Positions 1 to 12,949 of a stretch of 64,000 bases of DNA are shown one piece after another. Origin of the DNA: Promerops cafer (Eukaryota; Chordata; Aves; Passeriformes; Nectariniidae); contig VZSE01002352.1 of the NCBI GenBank assembly GCA_013398275.1, positions 299,075 through 363,074 of the forward strand, given 5' to 3'. Numbering within the stretch: position 1 is the first letter of the stretch; each line of letters begins with the position of its first letter. Below the pieces are notes generated by a model. The model was given only the letters and a program-made list of their open reading frames with translations, searched no databases and was not told the origin of the DNA. The translations under genes were made by a program, and so were the position numbers.

Positions 1-1751
1 GATTCTGCTGCTATACCCAGCTCCCAGCAGTCCTGTTCCCCTATTCCCATTTCTCCCTCATCCTCACCAAAAAATTACTCTCTGGCTAGTTTCTTCTGCT
101 TGGCCATGTCTCCTTCTTCCCTAGGCTGGACCAATCCTGATGGAAGCTCCTTCTGGAACTGCTTTGTCTGTTCCTGTTCAAGTATTTCCCTCTGCAGGCT
201 GCTGATCCCTCACAAGTTTCCATCTCAGGTATTCCTGCTCTAACACTCCCCACCTCCCCTGAGGCTATAGTTGTTCACAAATCCATCCCCTGCTGCTACA
301 AAAGTAAAATTTTGCCCCCTTTCAGTGTTTTGTTTGGAGCTGGTTGCCATGGACATGCTGCAGATACATTTCCCTTTAAAGGCTCAAAAATGCTGAAGGC
401 ATGTTGCCTGAAAATAACTTGTTTTCCTGAGAAATATAAAATGTTAAAGGTGTTGTCACTATTTCAGATGTTGAAACAAGGGTATTATAATGAATAACTG
501 AATATAGTGGATGTTATCACATCTCTGTTTAGCTGTTCCTTGCATATTTTCCCTCTCCCAGTGTGAGCAATATCCTGGATCTGCTGTTTCTGCTCTAGTT
601 ATAGTAACTCAGATATGCTAAATGTATAATCATAGCCTAGAAACAAACAGAAGTGTCAATGCCAAGGATTTAATTATAAAATACATCAAACGAAATTATT
701 TTTTTCTTTTTTTTCTGAAATGGGTTATGATAAATTAAGTGCTTATACTAAAAATAAGAAAAATCTGCAATACATTAGACAGGCAGGAGAGATTGCTTCA
801 ATTCCAACCCAGTGCATTTTCTAAATTTCCAATACTTGTAATGAAAAAAAAAAAAAAGAGTCATATTTTCTTCTAACTGTGCCATAAATTGGGGATATAA
901 TCTCATCATGCATCTGCTCCATTTGCCATCAATTAGTTTGATGAAAACAGGCTAAAGCTGTGCAGTGATCAGCAGCAGAGATTAAATACACTTCAGTTTT
1001 GATTACACTTCTTGCCTTACCCATCCAACCACTGGCTATGCGGCATCACTACCATTTGTTACAGCTCTGATAAAATTTTAATGCTTGTCATTTCCATTTC
1101 AAAAATGTGTTATACTGTAATTTTTCCCATGTAATACTTCTTTTCAGTACATGAAGAGAATACTAAAAATATGTCTAGGACTGATCAAAAAAGTAAAAGT
1201 ATGGGGAATAAATTTAATTCTTTATAAAAAGTAAAAAATTATAATTAATTAAGAACATGGTCAGCTCACTAAAGCAGAGTTTTCCACATGAGATATTCTT
1301 CTTATGTTCAGATTATTCTACTGAAATAATTAATGTTTTTTCATACCAACCTAAAATCAACTTTGTATTGCCATCAAAACATCTCAGAAAATTTATAGAA
1401 CATTGCAGGTTGCATTGATGCAGCACAGCTAAGAAAAAATAGGAAGAAAAAGAAGAAATTAGGAAAGAAAGTAATTTCAATATTGTAGGTAACATAAATT
1501 CCTGTTTTCAGCGAGACAGGAATTTTTCCTGAATTGAAATTTTGTAGTGATTTTTAGAATCGTTTGAAGACTATTTCCCACAGTTACAGTTGTCAGTCAG
1601 CAGGGTATAGAAGCAGTTCACACTAAACTTCATACTAAACCTGCAGTAAAGGCATATCCAAGGCGAATATTCTTGGACAACAAAGCCTGTAAGTGAGAAG
1701 TGAGGTCTAATAAAAAAATGTATATTTGCTGCCAGTTTCAGGCTCTTTTCC
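1..1751. other. Intergenic, no gene seen
   Basis: This is AT-rich single-copy-looking DNA with many stops in all frames. The longest frames are about 60 codons and resemble nothing I know. I see no repeat that I can name and no RNA gene. Confidence 0.6.
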
Positions 1752-1802
1752 TTTTTTTTTTTTTTTTTNNNNNNNNNNNNNNNNNTTTTTTTTTTTTTTT
1801 TA
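1752..1802. repeat. Poly-T run interrupted by assembly gap
   Basis: A T homopolymer runs into 17 N (1769-1785) and continues as T on the other side. The true length of the run is unknown. The gap is probably a homopolymer that could not be read through, with no missing gene implied. Confidence 0.9.
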
Positions 1803-1845
1803 TGAGTGTGGGTTTTGTTTTTGTTTTTTTTTGGTTGGGATATCT

Positions 1846-1876
1846 AGAGAGAGAGAGAGAGAGAGAGAGAGATAGG

Positions 1877-1933
<57 letters not shown>
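1846..1933. repeat. (GA)n then (GATA)n microsatellite
   Basis: About 13 GA units pass directly into about 15 GATA/TAGA units. This is a compound microsatellite and is likely to vary in length between individuals. Confidence 0.95.
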
Positions 1934-2007
1934 GGTTCCCACTATGATTCAGTAGTTATTGAACATGGCATTCTGACTTCATGAATCATGTGCCTTCTCT
2001 TAATGTG

Positions 2008-2396
2008 AGTCATAGAATCCTAGAATGAAATGGGTTGGAAGGGACCTTAAACATCATCTTGTTCCAACCCCCCTGCCATGGGTAGGGACACCTTCCACTA
2101 CCCCAGGCTGCTCAGAGCCCCATCCAACCTGGCCTTGAACACTTCCAGGGAGGGGGCAACCACAGATTCTCTGGGAAACCTGTGCCTGTGCCTCACCATC
2201 CTCACAGGGAACAATTTTTCCTAATCTCTAATCTAAACCTACTTTTTGTCAGTTTGAAGCCATTACCCCTCATCCTGTCACTCCAGGCACTCAAAAATAG
2301 CCTCTCTCCATCTTTCCTGTGGGCTCCCTTCAGGAAATGGAAGGCTGCTACAAGGTCCCCCCCAGAGCCTTCTCTTCTCCAAGCTTATTAAAGTAG
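2008..2396 (-). mobile_element. CR1 LINE fragment, 3' end, antisense
   Basis: The left edge (CATAGAATCCTAGAATG) is the reverse complement of the ATTCTATG-type tail that ends CR1 elements. It is followed by the usual antisense CR1 3' region (GGTTGGAAGGGACC at 2033-2046, then the stretch over the end of ORF2). It is strongly 5'-truncated, as is normal for CR1. The 69-codon + strand frame inside it is antisense to the element and is not a gene. Confidence 0.93.
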
Positions 2397-2399
2397 TAA

Positions 2400-5300
2400 C
2401 AGCACAAGAAAATAAACTTATCTTTTCTTTACACTTTTTATCCTAAAAGGCAAAACTTTGAGGCTAGAGTTATATAGTTAAATATTAAAACTACTCCAAT
2501 TTAAATGTATAAATCTCCATTGTCTAGACTCCAAAATATCAAACTACTCTTTCAAGATGTAGTTGCTCCTATTCAAACATATTTAATTGGGCCCTCACTT
2601 TAACACATACTTAATACAGTAATGATAAATTTTATTCTTTATAGGTTCACGGATTTCAGTTTTTGCTCAGAGCTGGGAAATGCCTTCCTGAATGAGATCA
2701 ACCATTGCACAAAACCTTTTAGTAAGAAAACAATACCAATCCACTGCCAAGACCTTAAGTATCTGCTATTAACTCCTCGTCAGTTTTGAAAGCACTCATT
2801 ATTTTGCACCAAAAAAAAAGTGCTTTCCTAAGAGGAAGGAAATGGTCCAAATTCACCTCAGATGTTGGTTCATAGGCTTCATCAAAGATTTGTTCAGCCA
2901 GCATGGAAAATAAATTAATAGCTTTTCTAGCTCGGCCAGCATTTTGTACTTCAGTTCAAATACTCTGCAGTTATTTTAACTCTGGGTTGAAAAAAATAAA
3001 AATCTCATCTCTTCTTTCTAGCACTTATTTTATAAGGAAGGAATGAGGCACTGTGAGAGAACTGAATGTCTGTCTAGAACATCAGTTAAATATTCATTGA
3101 GAAGTTGAAAACTGGTGATCAGAACCACAGAATTCTTCTTTATGTCTGTATTTTCAGTATGATATTCAGTGATGGAATTCCTTCTTGTCACGTCTTTGTC
3201 AGCTGCTTATATGCTCCCAAGAAAGGAAGTTGCAAAAAGCAGTTTTGCTGAAGATGATGAGGATGCTTATGGCCCTGAAGAAGTTCTGTCCACAGGCCTG
3301 AGCTGGCCCTCCAGAAGATTTTTACATCCTGAAAAGGTGGATTCTTACTCATTGTGTAGGATGTGCTCTTGTGACAGGAGCCTGTCACATCACAGAGAGC
3401 TCATAGAATTCTGGCAGGTTTTGTATGTTGTATTTGTGGGAAGCAACGCAACATCAGGTATTGAAAAGAAACACTAAAACATTCCACATTGGTCACAGTT
3501 TCATGCAGTACTGGAGATTTCTTATGTATAAATTTTTCATAGCTCTAGACTATACAAAATTAATTAAATAAATTAATAAATAATTTCTTCTAGACAGTTT
3601 TAGAATGGTGCTGAATTTCTGAAACAATTAAGGATGTGAGAAAGCACTACTCACACACAGTGCTATGGAGGCCTTAGTACCAACTGTGAATATGGAGTGG
3701 TTTTCATAAAAAAGCAAATTTCAGCATTTTTCAAAACTCTTCTGAATCTTTCTCTTGACTCACTCAGAATTATCTCAGTCATGGTGATGGATTTCAATTC
3801 ATCCCTGGACAGTTCTCATCCAAATAATGGAAAAAGATCACTTTCTGAGACTCGGATAACAAAAGGCCAATAATGTGGACTTGGTTGCCCTTCACTACTT
3901 CTTAAATTTTACATTCTCAATAGGTTTTCATCCATTTTCTGCTGTAGTCAGAGGCCCTGCCACTCCTCTCAGGTGAAATGGCATTATCTAATGGCCTTCA
4001 GAAAGAAATGTTTCAAGAAATCAAAAATGATGAGAGGAAATGTCTGCCCTCTGCACACTGACAGCTGAGGTCATCTATCACTGCCAGTAAAGCTTTTTAT
4101 TTTTTGTGTTCTGGCCCAAATCCAGACTGTGCCAGGTCTGCAATATTAGTTTTGATTAGATGATATTATAGTTGGCCTTCAGTTGGCTTCCCTTCTTTCT
4201 CTTTAGCAACCAAAAATCAGAAGTCTGGTCACAAAGGTGTAAGATTGGTTATCGCTACTTATATTTTTGAGGTTCACTTTGGTCAAGCTGTCAACAATAA
4301 TTATCAAGGTTAGAAGCTTAAATTTAAAAAAAGATCAAAAAGAAAATAGAAAACATCTAGTCACATGACTTCAGACTCTCTTCTGTAAGAAGTTAATTAA
4401 TTACAATTAGACTCAGGAAAAATCCTTCAACACGGGTGTGACAGAATGAATCTTCCATGGCTGTAACTTCTGAAATCCTGCTTTCAGTGTTGCTTGTGAA
4501 CAGAAGCCTGGATATACTTGAGGAAGAGTTATTGTAACATTTCTCATCTGCTTGTACGGCAAAAGAAAGTAACAAAAATGAATTTATTGCTATCAGATAT
4601 CCAAATCAAATAAACTGGAGAAATCTACAAAATAATGTGTGTCTTGTTCCTCTCATGGAAGTTCATCCTTTTATAATTGGACTTTGACATTAATCAACTT
4701 TGTCATTCCTACCTTTTACATAGTCTTTATTACTCAAATCTTAAGATCAGACTGGAAATAAAACACAAAAAAAACCATTAAAGGGTACCCATAGATGGTG
4801 AATATTTGAATAAATGGATAAGTCTTCTGAAACTAAAACTCTCCAGTGAAACAAAAGCATGTTTCTTTTAGCTATGAAAAAGCTAAAGAACATTACTTTT
4901 TTACCACAAACACCAAAACAGTGTCTGTGTCTCTCTCCTTAACATAGATCCTACTCTTGTTGTCTAAAAGGCTAATGGGTGGGTCAAGAAAGAATGAGAA
5001 AATTAATATACATTGAGAGTCTGTGAGGAATAATACACCCCAAAAGGCAACAGTTCACCTCACTTTATGTACAACTAGAGAAGCAACAGTTAAAATAGCA
5101 ATGATTTCCAAGAGATGGCCAACGTTGGCCTTTTTTTGTTGTTTTTAGAGAGGTTGATATGTTTAGGAGAAAACCCAGTGAAGCCAGATCCACAGTGTGC
5201 AGCTGCAGTGTCCATGTCCCTGGCCAAGGCCACGAGTGCATCCAGGAGGGAAGGAGGATGAGGAGCTGAAGGCTGCAGTTCTCCCAAAGCACCTGGGTAA

Positions 5301-8300
5301 CAGGATTTTCTGCCACCCCCGAGTGTGATCAGCAAAATTCAGGTGTTGGTGTTACAGAGAGGTGAAATGGAAACAAGGAGCACTGTCAGCCTGCGTCCCA
5401 CAGCAGCTGGTTGGTCATGGATGTTTCATGGATGTGTCACTTTCATTTTGAATAAGAGCACAGAGAACATTTCCAAGCACCTGTCAGTTGACAAGAACCA
5501 GCATGAAGGAATTGTAAATGGATTGTACTGGTAAAAAGTCTCTACAGGGAAATGCAAGGTAAAAAACATTGCTGTAAAGAACATTTCTCCCCACCTTCTT
5601 TGGTTTAAAAACATAAAGAATGAAGATTTTACACTTAAAGAGCAAATATTCAGACAGTTTATGCTTATGGTTCAAATTATTTTATGGTTTGAATTGTAAG
5701 TAATTCTGTTAGCAAGGGGTGCAGCAAATTGATGTAGAGGGGAATGATGCTGGGCTCCCAGGGATGTGATGGATGCTCTCAGGTCACTGAAGATCACACA
5801 GCGGACACGGCTTGAGGAGCAGGATGCAAAGGGCACACAAATCCCCCTCTCTAGGTGGCAGCAAACAGCCTGAGTGTGTTTTGGCCTGTCAATATGAAAG
5901 TGAATGTACCAACTGAATTGCTTGGATTCGTCTCCTACTTGGGCTCTGTTGTCCTTTCAGAAACAGTGGAGCAATTTCTTCTTTCTGATTTATCAACTCC
6001 AGATCCACTTGAGCTCAAAGGATGTGATTAAATTATTAAGGTCATAAAATGCTGCAGTTTTGAAGAGGCTTGCTCAGATTATGTTTGCTGGAAACATAAA
6101 ACAGGTTGTAAGCTGGTGTCAGCTGCACTCACCAGAAGGATGGGTTGCTTTGCCCCAAAAAGTGTACAGGTGAAGGGATGTGTCCATGCTAGAATGACAT
6201 GAAATCCAGGAGCTACAGGGAAAAGAAAAACACCACACTGTGAAGAAAAAGGAGGACATATGCGACAGCAGCCATTCCAACTGTGATGACAGGACTGTTA
6301 TAGACACTAATGACAAACCATTTTTTAAGTTTCATGAAAAAAAATTCAAAACTAAATGAAAATACTTTTAGAGAAAATACGCTGCGTCAAACAGCTATGG
6401 GGTGTCCCTCAAAAGACACATTTTCCAAAAGATGATTAACAAATCAAGATAAAACATCATTTTCCAAAATTAAAATAATATTTTTTAAAATGTCAGCCAG
6501 CTTTTTCACTGAAATGCCACAAAAAGCAGCCATTGTCTTTCACAGGAATTCAATCTCAGTCTTCTCTGTACTGGTGAACAAACAGAGATTTTGGTTCTGT
6601 TCCAGTGACAAAACCATCACCTTCTGTATTATACTGCTGGACTGCATGCTTGACAGCAGAATGCTGGACAAATCTAACCTCTGCTTGACACCACGGACCA
6701 CAGGAGAATACAGCAGGTCTTTTCAGCTTCATGCATTCAATAAATCTTGGTTTGTTGCATTAATAACATTTGTTGCAATTTATCTGAACTTCCATGTAGA
6801 CTGGGCTTGGGAATTCTCTGACAATGTAGATGACTTCTTATATTTCAAGGATATCTACCAAAATTTACAGTATGTTAAAATAATACTAACAGTTTCCAAA
6901 TGGGAATAATAGTAACAGGACGGAAAACAGGTATCTGAAAGTTAAATGTGGACTACATATGTGATTATAACTGATTGTTTATTTTCACTATTTCTCTCTC
7001 TTTACAGCCATTGTGGTCAATAAGGGAATGACCCCCAAGAGAGCCTCAGTACCTGAGCAGAACACAGTGCACCAACTACATAGTTGTTGTACAACCTTAA
7101 CTCCACATTTCCTGACTCCGGTGAACCGTAGGAAATCATAACCTTAGTCTAATTTCAGCAAATTTTCTTCATAGGATCATGCTTTTACATTCTGCTTAAG
7201 CATGGAATAGTAGAAAAAAAAGTAGAATAAAAGTGTTTTAAAGGATTGTGAATGATTAATAAATGGGGCTGAAATACAGAGAGATTTCTCATTTTAAAAA
7301 TCATAGAGACTTTATTACATTAACCCCACTGTCCACTGTGAACATTGCATAGATGAATCATTTTGATTCTGAGGCTGTGCTTATTTCTGGCCCATTTGGG
7401 TTTGATGATCCTGGAAACTCTGAGACTGGAGGTGCTTAACAGCTCCCTGCAGAGCCCAGTGTCTTTGCAAAAGACAAACTTTGGTGAACTTCACATTTTC
7501 TTGTTACCTCTGGGCTTCATAGGAAAAGAGTTAGCCTGTGCAATTTAATATCATTACTGTGCTTTTCTTAAGCCAGTTTGGCAGAGATTCATCTCACTAA
7601 CCTTAGACATCTAAGGGTGCACTGAAAATGAGAGAACATGAGTTCTTTGGGTTCCCTTGAGAGCCTGTGGAAAGTCAGGAATCTCTCAGCAGCACTTCAT
7701 CACATCTGTATCACATACTTACCTTGGCAAGGGATGAATCACCTGCTGGAGGTGCATGTACCTCTTGACAGTGATTCATTTTAGCCCTGAACAGGCTGAA
7801 AAACTATCTACAACCAGGTGTTTAACTTCTGGACAAGCTAAAGTAAGGTTGATGAATCCCATCTGAAAGCCCTAAGTAGCCTTTGCTGTTTATTTTGCTT
7901 TATTTCAGGCCATAGGGGAAGAAGAGTTTATTCAGTTAAGACCCCGTCTGGCCGTTGTCCCTGGTGACTCCATTTGATGTGCAAGTTATATCTTTACCCA
8001 CTAATATTAATGGTGCTGGTACAAGGAGGATGACACAGAGGCCCAGGGAACATACATATTGCACCTCTACACTGGAAGGGGTCTGAGACAGGGCCTCAAG
8101 CTGCCTCTGACATTTATCCCATTCGGCTGAATGTTGTGCACCATACAATCCTAAAAATGTAGCTGAAGTTTGTTATGATAGTCAAATCAGCTTAAAACTG
8201 GTTTGCTCTCTCTTGCCGTATTTCATGGCTTTGATGTCAGTTCCACTGCCTGGTAATGCCAGAACAAAGAATTTTCTTATACAGAAATATGTAATTTTTG

Positions 8301-11300
8301 ATAGGTATGTTAGGTCTGTTTAGTAACAGCAAGCATCAGGAAAAAGGTACATAGAATTCCACTGTACCCAAAAGACAAGGAGCAAAATTTACAGACAATC
8401 AAACTTTCATTATGCTGCTTAGCAGTAATTCCCTCTTTTTCTTGATCTTAATATGGGTGGAGGGAAAACAAAAGACAGAGCAAATGAGCACTTGAAGAAC
8501 ATAAAATAACTAGGGCTTCATTGAAAGGATCTGTTGAGAAATGGACATGAAAAAGGAACATGAGACTAAAGACTTCACACTTAATTTATAAGACAGAGAC
8601 CTTTTTTCATTTATATGTAACACAAAAGAAATGCAAAAAAAAATAACCATTATAGAGGATTCATGGCAAGATTCTGATTTAATCAAGTAGAAAAGTTGCA
8701 TTATTTGAAGGTGTCAGAGTATTGTTGCTTATAGGGTGTCTGAATTTCATTCCATACATTTAGATTTAGTGGTCTTATGCTCGGTCAGGCTCAGTGACTA
8801 AATTCTTGCAAAGTCAAAAGCTTTCTGAGACCCAGACCCAGCTGGATTTGTTTGAAACCTCCAGCTCTCTGTCTCTTTGAGCAAGATGACAGAAGCAATA
8901 TACCTTCATTAGAACGGGAAAATTCTGTTAGGACATAAAATTGAATCCTAGCAATGAAGGAGTTGGGATGGCTGCTTGGAGAGATTTCTTTTTCATATAA
9001 TGATGAAGAACAAAACCTTCTTGTCTATAATCAATATGATTGTCCTACTAAATCAATTTTTACTTTTTGAATAAAATTAATAGAGTCAGAGACACTGACT
9101 AATGCTAAGTCAAAGCAAATAGGATTTGTCCTTTTCAGCATAGTGTCTGAGCAAAAGCAGTGTTGTTCATGATCCTTCCATCCACTCACTGCTTGCAGAG
9201 GCCTGGGCACCAGTCAGTGCCTTCCAGATCCATCACCTGCAAGTTCCAAACACTTCTGGATGTCATGAGTTGTACTAAAGGGCACACAGACGAAAGAATG
9301 TGACTCAAATTATCACAGAGACAGACCCACTAAAAATGATGAATGACATTTAGATAGCAAGGGGCTGAGTTTTCCTACAGCCAAGGGCTTCTCTTGCCGT
9401 GGAACCCGAGTGTGGAAGGGTTTTCCACTTGATTTTTCTTGCAAGCAGTAGGTTTCCTCAGCTTTAAGAACTTCTGCACATCTCTGGGCCTGGTACCAAT
9501 AGCAAATGAAGTCACTCTCAGCACAGAGCCAGTGAAAGACTACTTAAGCTTTCATAATAGAGGCTCTTAAATGCTTTGCAGATAAGCTTTTAAGTGCTTT
9601 GTAGATAAAATCAAAAGGTGGGGATGAAAATGAAATGGCTATAAGAATGGAGTGTATTTAAAAATCTTAGCTCTTCTTGTCTCTATAACCACAATGAGTT
9701 TATAGGTTAATTACTTTCAAGGGAGTGAAAATTAGACTGTGATACCAATTCAATACATTCACCACTAAATGTGGACCATTCTTCCACACTTTTATAGACA
9801 TGCTTTTTAGTTTCCTCTTCCCTTCCTCTCTGCAATAAGCATTACTGCAGACATTTCTCTTTGCTCTTAAAGTATTCGGAAAAATTGGTTCTTGCAATTT
9901 GCACTCTTTCTTTTGTCACCTCTATTCCTATAAAAATTGAAGCAAGATGGCTGAGACACAACAGGGTAGTTTCATGTAATCATCAGCCTGAAAATCATTC
10001 AGATCATTTTCTCTAATCCTTTCTTTTACCCAGAATTAGTCTGTTTCAAATACACCTCTTTCACCACGCTTTCTCAAATTGCTCCCTCACACCATCTCCC
10101 AAGAAAAGAAGCAGCATCAGAGCTCCCAGATTTCTAAGAAATTGTCACAGATCAGACTGAATACAGAAGTGAAGTTCTGTCATGCACATAGCAATGGCCA
10201 AATGGCAAGAAAAGTTAATTAGGATGGGGGTTCAATGGCCTGCTCTGGATCAGACAATGTAAGTGTTTAGAGGCTCAAGACTGGGAAATCCATTTGCATT
10301 ATCAAATCCCTTTTCCACCACAACACAACACTCAGTTAAGCCACAAGAGCACCTACTGCATGCATATTTTGCAGCATCCCTGATGATGCAAATTAAAACT
10401 TATTAGTATGAAGCAGAAAATTTAATGAACAACTGAATACACAGAAGGAGATCTGAAGACACCCGAGACATCACTTACATTTCTGTGATACCACAGCATT
10501 TCTTAAAGTCATCTGGCTGACTTCACCTAGCAAATTCAACGCACCAGAGAGATTTGTTTTGAGCTAATCAGGCCCTTAGGCCATGTCTGTACTAGTACAG
10601 GCCCAGGTTGAAGCTATGGGCTGAGATTATCCAGATTATCCAGACTGCTCCCTGTCTGTGTGCTTCCCAGCTCAGCCTTTGCCATCTGGCACTCTCCCAG
10701 AAAGTGGGGGGGATATTTGGGAAATACACACCCCAAGGGCTTATTTCCAATACAAAGCACCAGGTATGCCTGATTTGGGTCCCTCCATCTACCACAACCT
10801 TCCAACATTATCCCATTAGGCTTTGCTCCTTTTATTTGCCCCTTTGTTTCATCCTGTGGCAGACAAATTTTATTAGCATCATGCAAAAACACAGTCCTAC
10901 GTTATTCCAGACACTTCAGGATGAGAAAACAACATTATAGGGGTCTGCATTAGCATAACTCTTACCTCTCAAGCACATTAATTTGCTGTTATACAATGAC
11001 TTTAATGTAATACATCTTAGCTGAATACTCCTAATTTCATTTTAAATTTATGTCAATACCAAGCTGACATTCCCATCTCCAATATTTATACTATTATTTG
11101 CTCTCTCATTGTTAACCTAATTGAAGAGTGTGTGATCCAAAAAATTATTGCAGTGCTCACTTAATATTTACACTAGCAATGAAAGAGTCTTCTACAGAGA
11201 AGGATCCAGCAGTCTCTGATTCTTTTAATGTCATTTTTCCAGGAGTGAAGACTGTGGCTCTCTGCCACCCCTGGAATAGAGTCCTAGTGATGTTCTCCCT

Positions 11301-12420
11301 GAAGTTCAGTAGAGTCCCTGTTACAGCCCACCACAGTATTTGTAGGACATGCAAATATCTTTTTAGGTCCCCTTTGTTTCACTGGTCAGGCAAAGCTATA
11401 CAGGCAACTAAATGGCTTTATTCAGCACATGCTTCAGCTCAAAACCAGAAGACACCACATTGCCTGTCAATGTTCTTACATACTACTACTGATGGAAAAC
11501 CTGGATGCCAAGAACACTGTTTGTCATTTTGTGCCATACAAATTTCACACTTTTAATAGATTCTTAAATATTATCTCATATCTTCATTTTTATTGTAGGA
11601 AATTTGTACGCTATGACTGTAAATTCAAATCCAAGCTTAATACAATGTTGCATTGTAAAAGTCAATATATCCATAATGGTAGGAAGGAAGTAAAGAATAA
11701 AAGTAGTATCAGTAAGTTTCTTAAATTAAATCATATCTTATGCTTTCCAGATGGAAGCAAGACAATAATTCCCACCTGTTTATAATTTTTATCTATTCAG
11801 TATCATTAAAAAAACATGAAAATAATGTGTATATCTCCAGGCACAAGTGATGAATTGAAACTGTTAAATGATTCTTACTTTTCAGCAAGAAACTGCCCCC
11901 TTTTCTGATATCCAATCCAACAGAAGTATTTTTAGGCTAAGGTATATATATATATGTATATGTATATGTATATATACATATATATATTTATAATTGCTGC
12001 AATAAGAAATAGGCTGAAAAATTGCCTTTGATATTGTAATTGTAAATAAAAGATCAGAATTTTTCTCTCAGAATATTTGGAGCATTATGGATTGTACTTC
12101 TCTACTGTCCAGACTTACACTTTTGTACTCTCGAAAGTTGGATTATTCATGACTTGTAAACCTGCTTCAGTCAATTCACTTGCAATTTAAAATTAATAGT
12201 ATATATTGACAAAAATTTGGATTAATTCTATTTATTATGCCTTTTCTACTTTTTAGTAAAAGAAAAAACCAAAGCAAAACATAGTCAGATCTCAAGAAGA
12301 GCTCAAAATTTTAAAGTAAATATGACATACCTCCAAAATTTTATTCCTTCCAAAGGAAGGTTGACATCAAATTATTAAAAATTTAAGAGTACATTCCAAA
12401 GGAAGAAAATTGCAACAGGA
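2400..12420. other. Intergenic, no gene seen
   Basis: Ten kilobases of AT-rich DNA without a frame I recognise. The longest, 139 codons at 6490-6909, has low-complexity hydrophobic content and no known domain, splice context or Kozak support. I see no clear CR1 tail or LTR here. Undetected conserved non-coding elements are possible but cannot be judged from one sequence. Confidence 0.55.
11943..11992. repeat. TATATG/TATA simple repeat
   Basis: Alternating TATATA and TATATG units form an AT-rich, nearly self-complementary tract of about 50 bp. Confidence 0.9.
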
Positions 12421-12424
12421 GCCA

Positions 12425-12949
12425 TGTCTGTTCATCCAGAGTTAGACAGCTAGGTTGAGGAGAAGAGAAAGGTTCACTTATCTGAGCATCCCCATCCAGG
12501 GCAGGTTAATCCTCAACAGGCCTTTTAAAGGTCAATCAAATTTTGTCTCACAGCCATGAATCTTTTTGAGGACATCAGAACAGCCAGGTGTTTTAACAGC
12601 GAGCACCAAACCCTGTGGATGCTGAGAACCTGGTCAGAGATGCTTTCCCTGGGATGGCTGCAGACATCCCAGGGAGAGTATTCCCATGAGAAAAGCAGTG
12701 GGAAAGATATGGCAAATATGTAAGCAAAGAACATCTGTTGTTTTTCACTTATTGTTTTTCTAAGATGGTTTACACTTGGGTGGTGTCCTAACGAGCCAAA
12801 GAAGGTGATGGGTGTTAATGTAGATTGATCAATTATGTGCAACTCCACTAAGACCCTATAAAAGGGTCTGAGTTTCTTAATAAACTGCTTCTTCTTGCCT
12901 TCTGATACCTGAAGTCTGTGTTGTTATTAAGCTGCTGATAGCAACAACA
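12425..12949 (+). mobile_element. Probable solo LTR of an endogenous retrovirus
   Basis: The right part has LTR-like promoter and polyadenylation architecture in one orientation: CCTATAAAAGGG at 12854-12865, then AATAAA at 12881-12886, then a short U5-like tail ending in CAACAACA. No gag/pol-like coding sequence flanks it, so a solo LTR is the best reading. The left edge is uncertain; TGTCTG at 12425 is only a possible start, and I found no target-site duplication. The 107-codon antisense frame inside is not a gene. Confidence 0.6.

Noticed and set aside
6490..6909. 139-codon + strand frame as a gene
   Set aside because: Unrecognised, AT-rich and isolated; a frame of this length is expected by chance in 64 kb on six frames.
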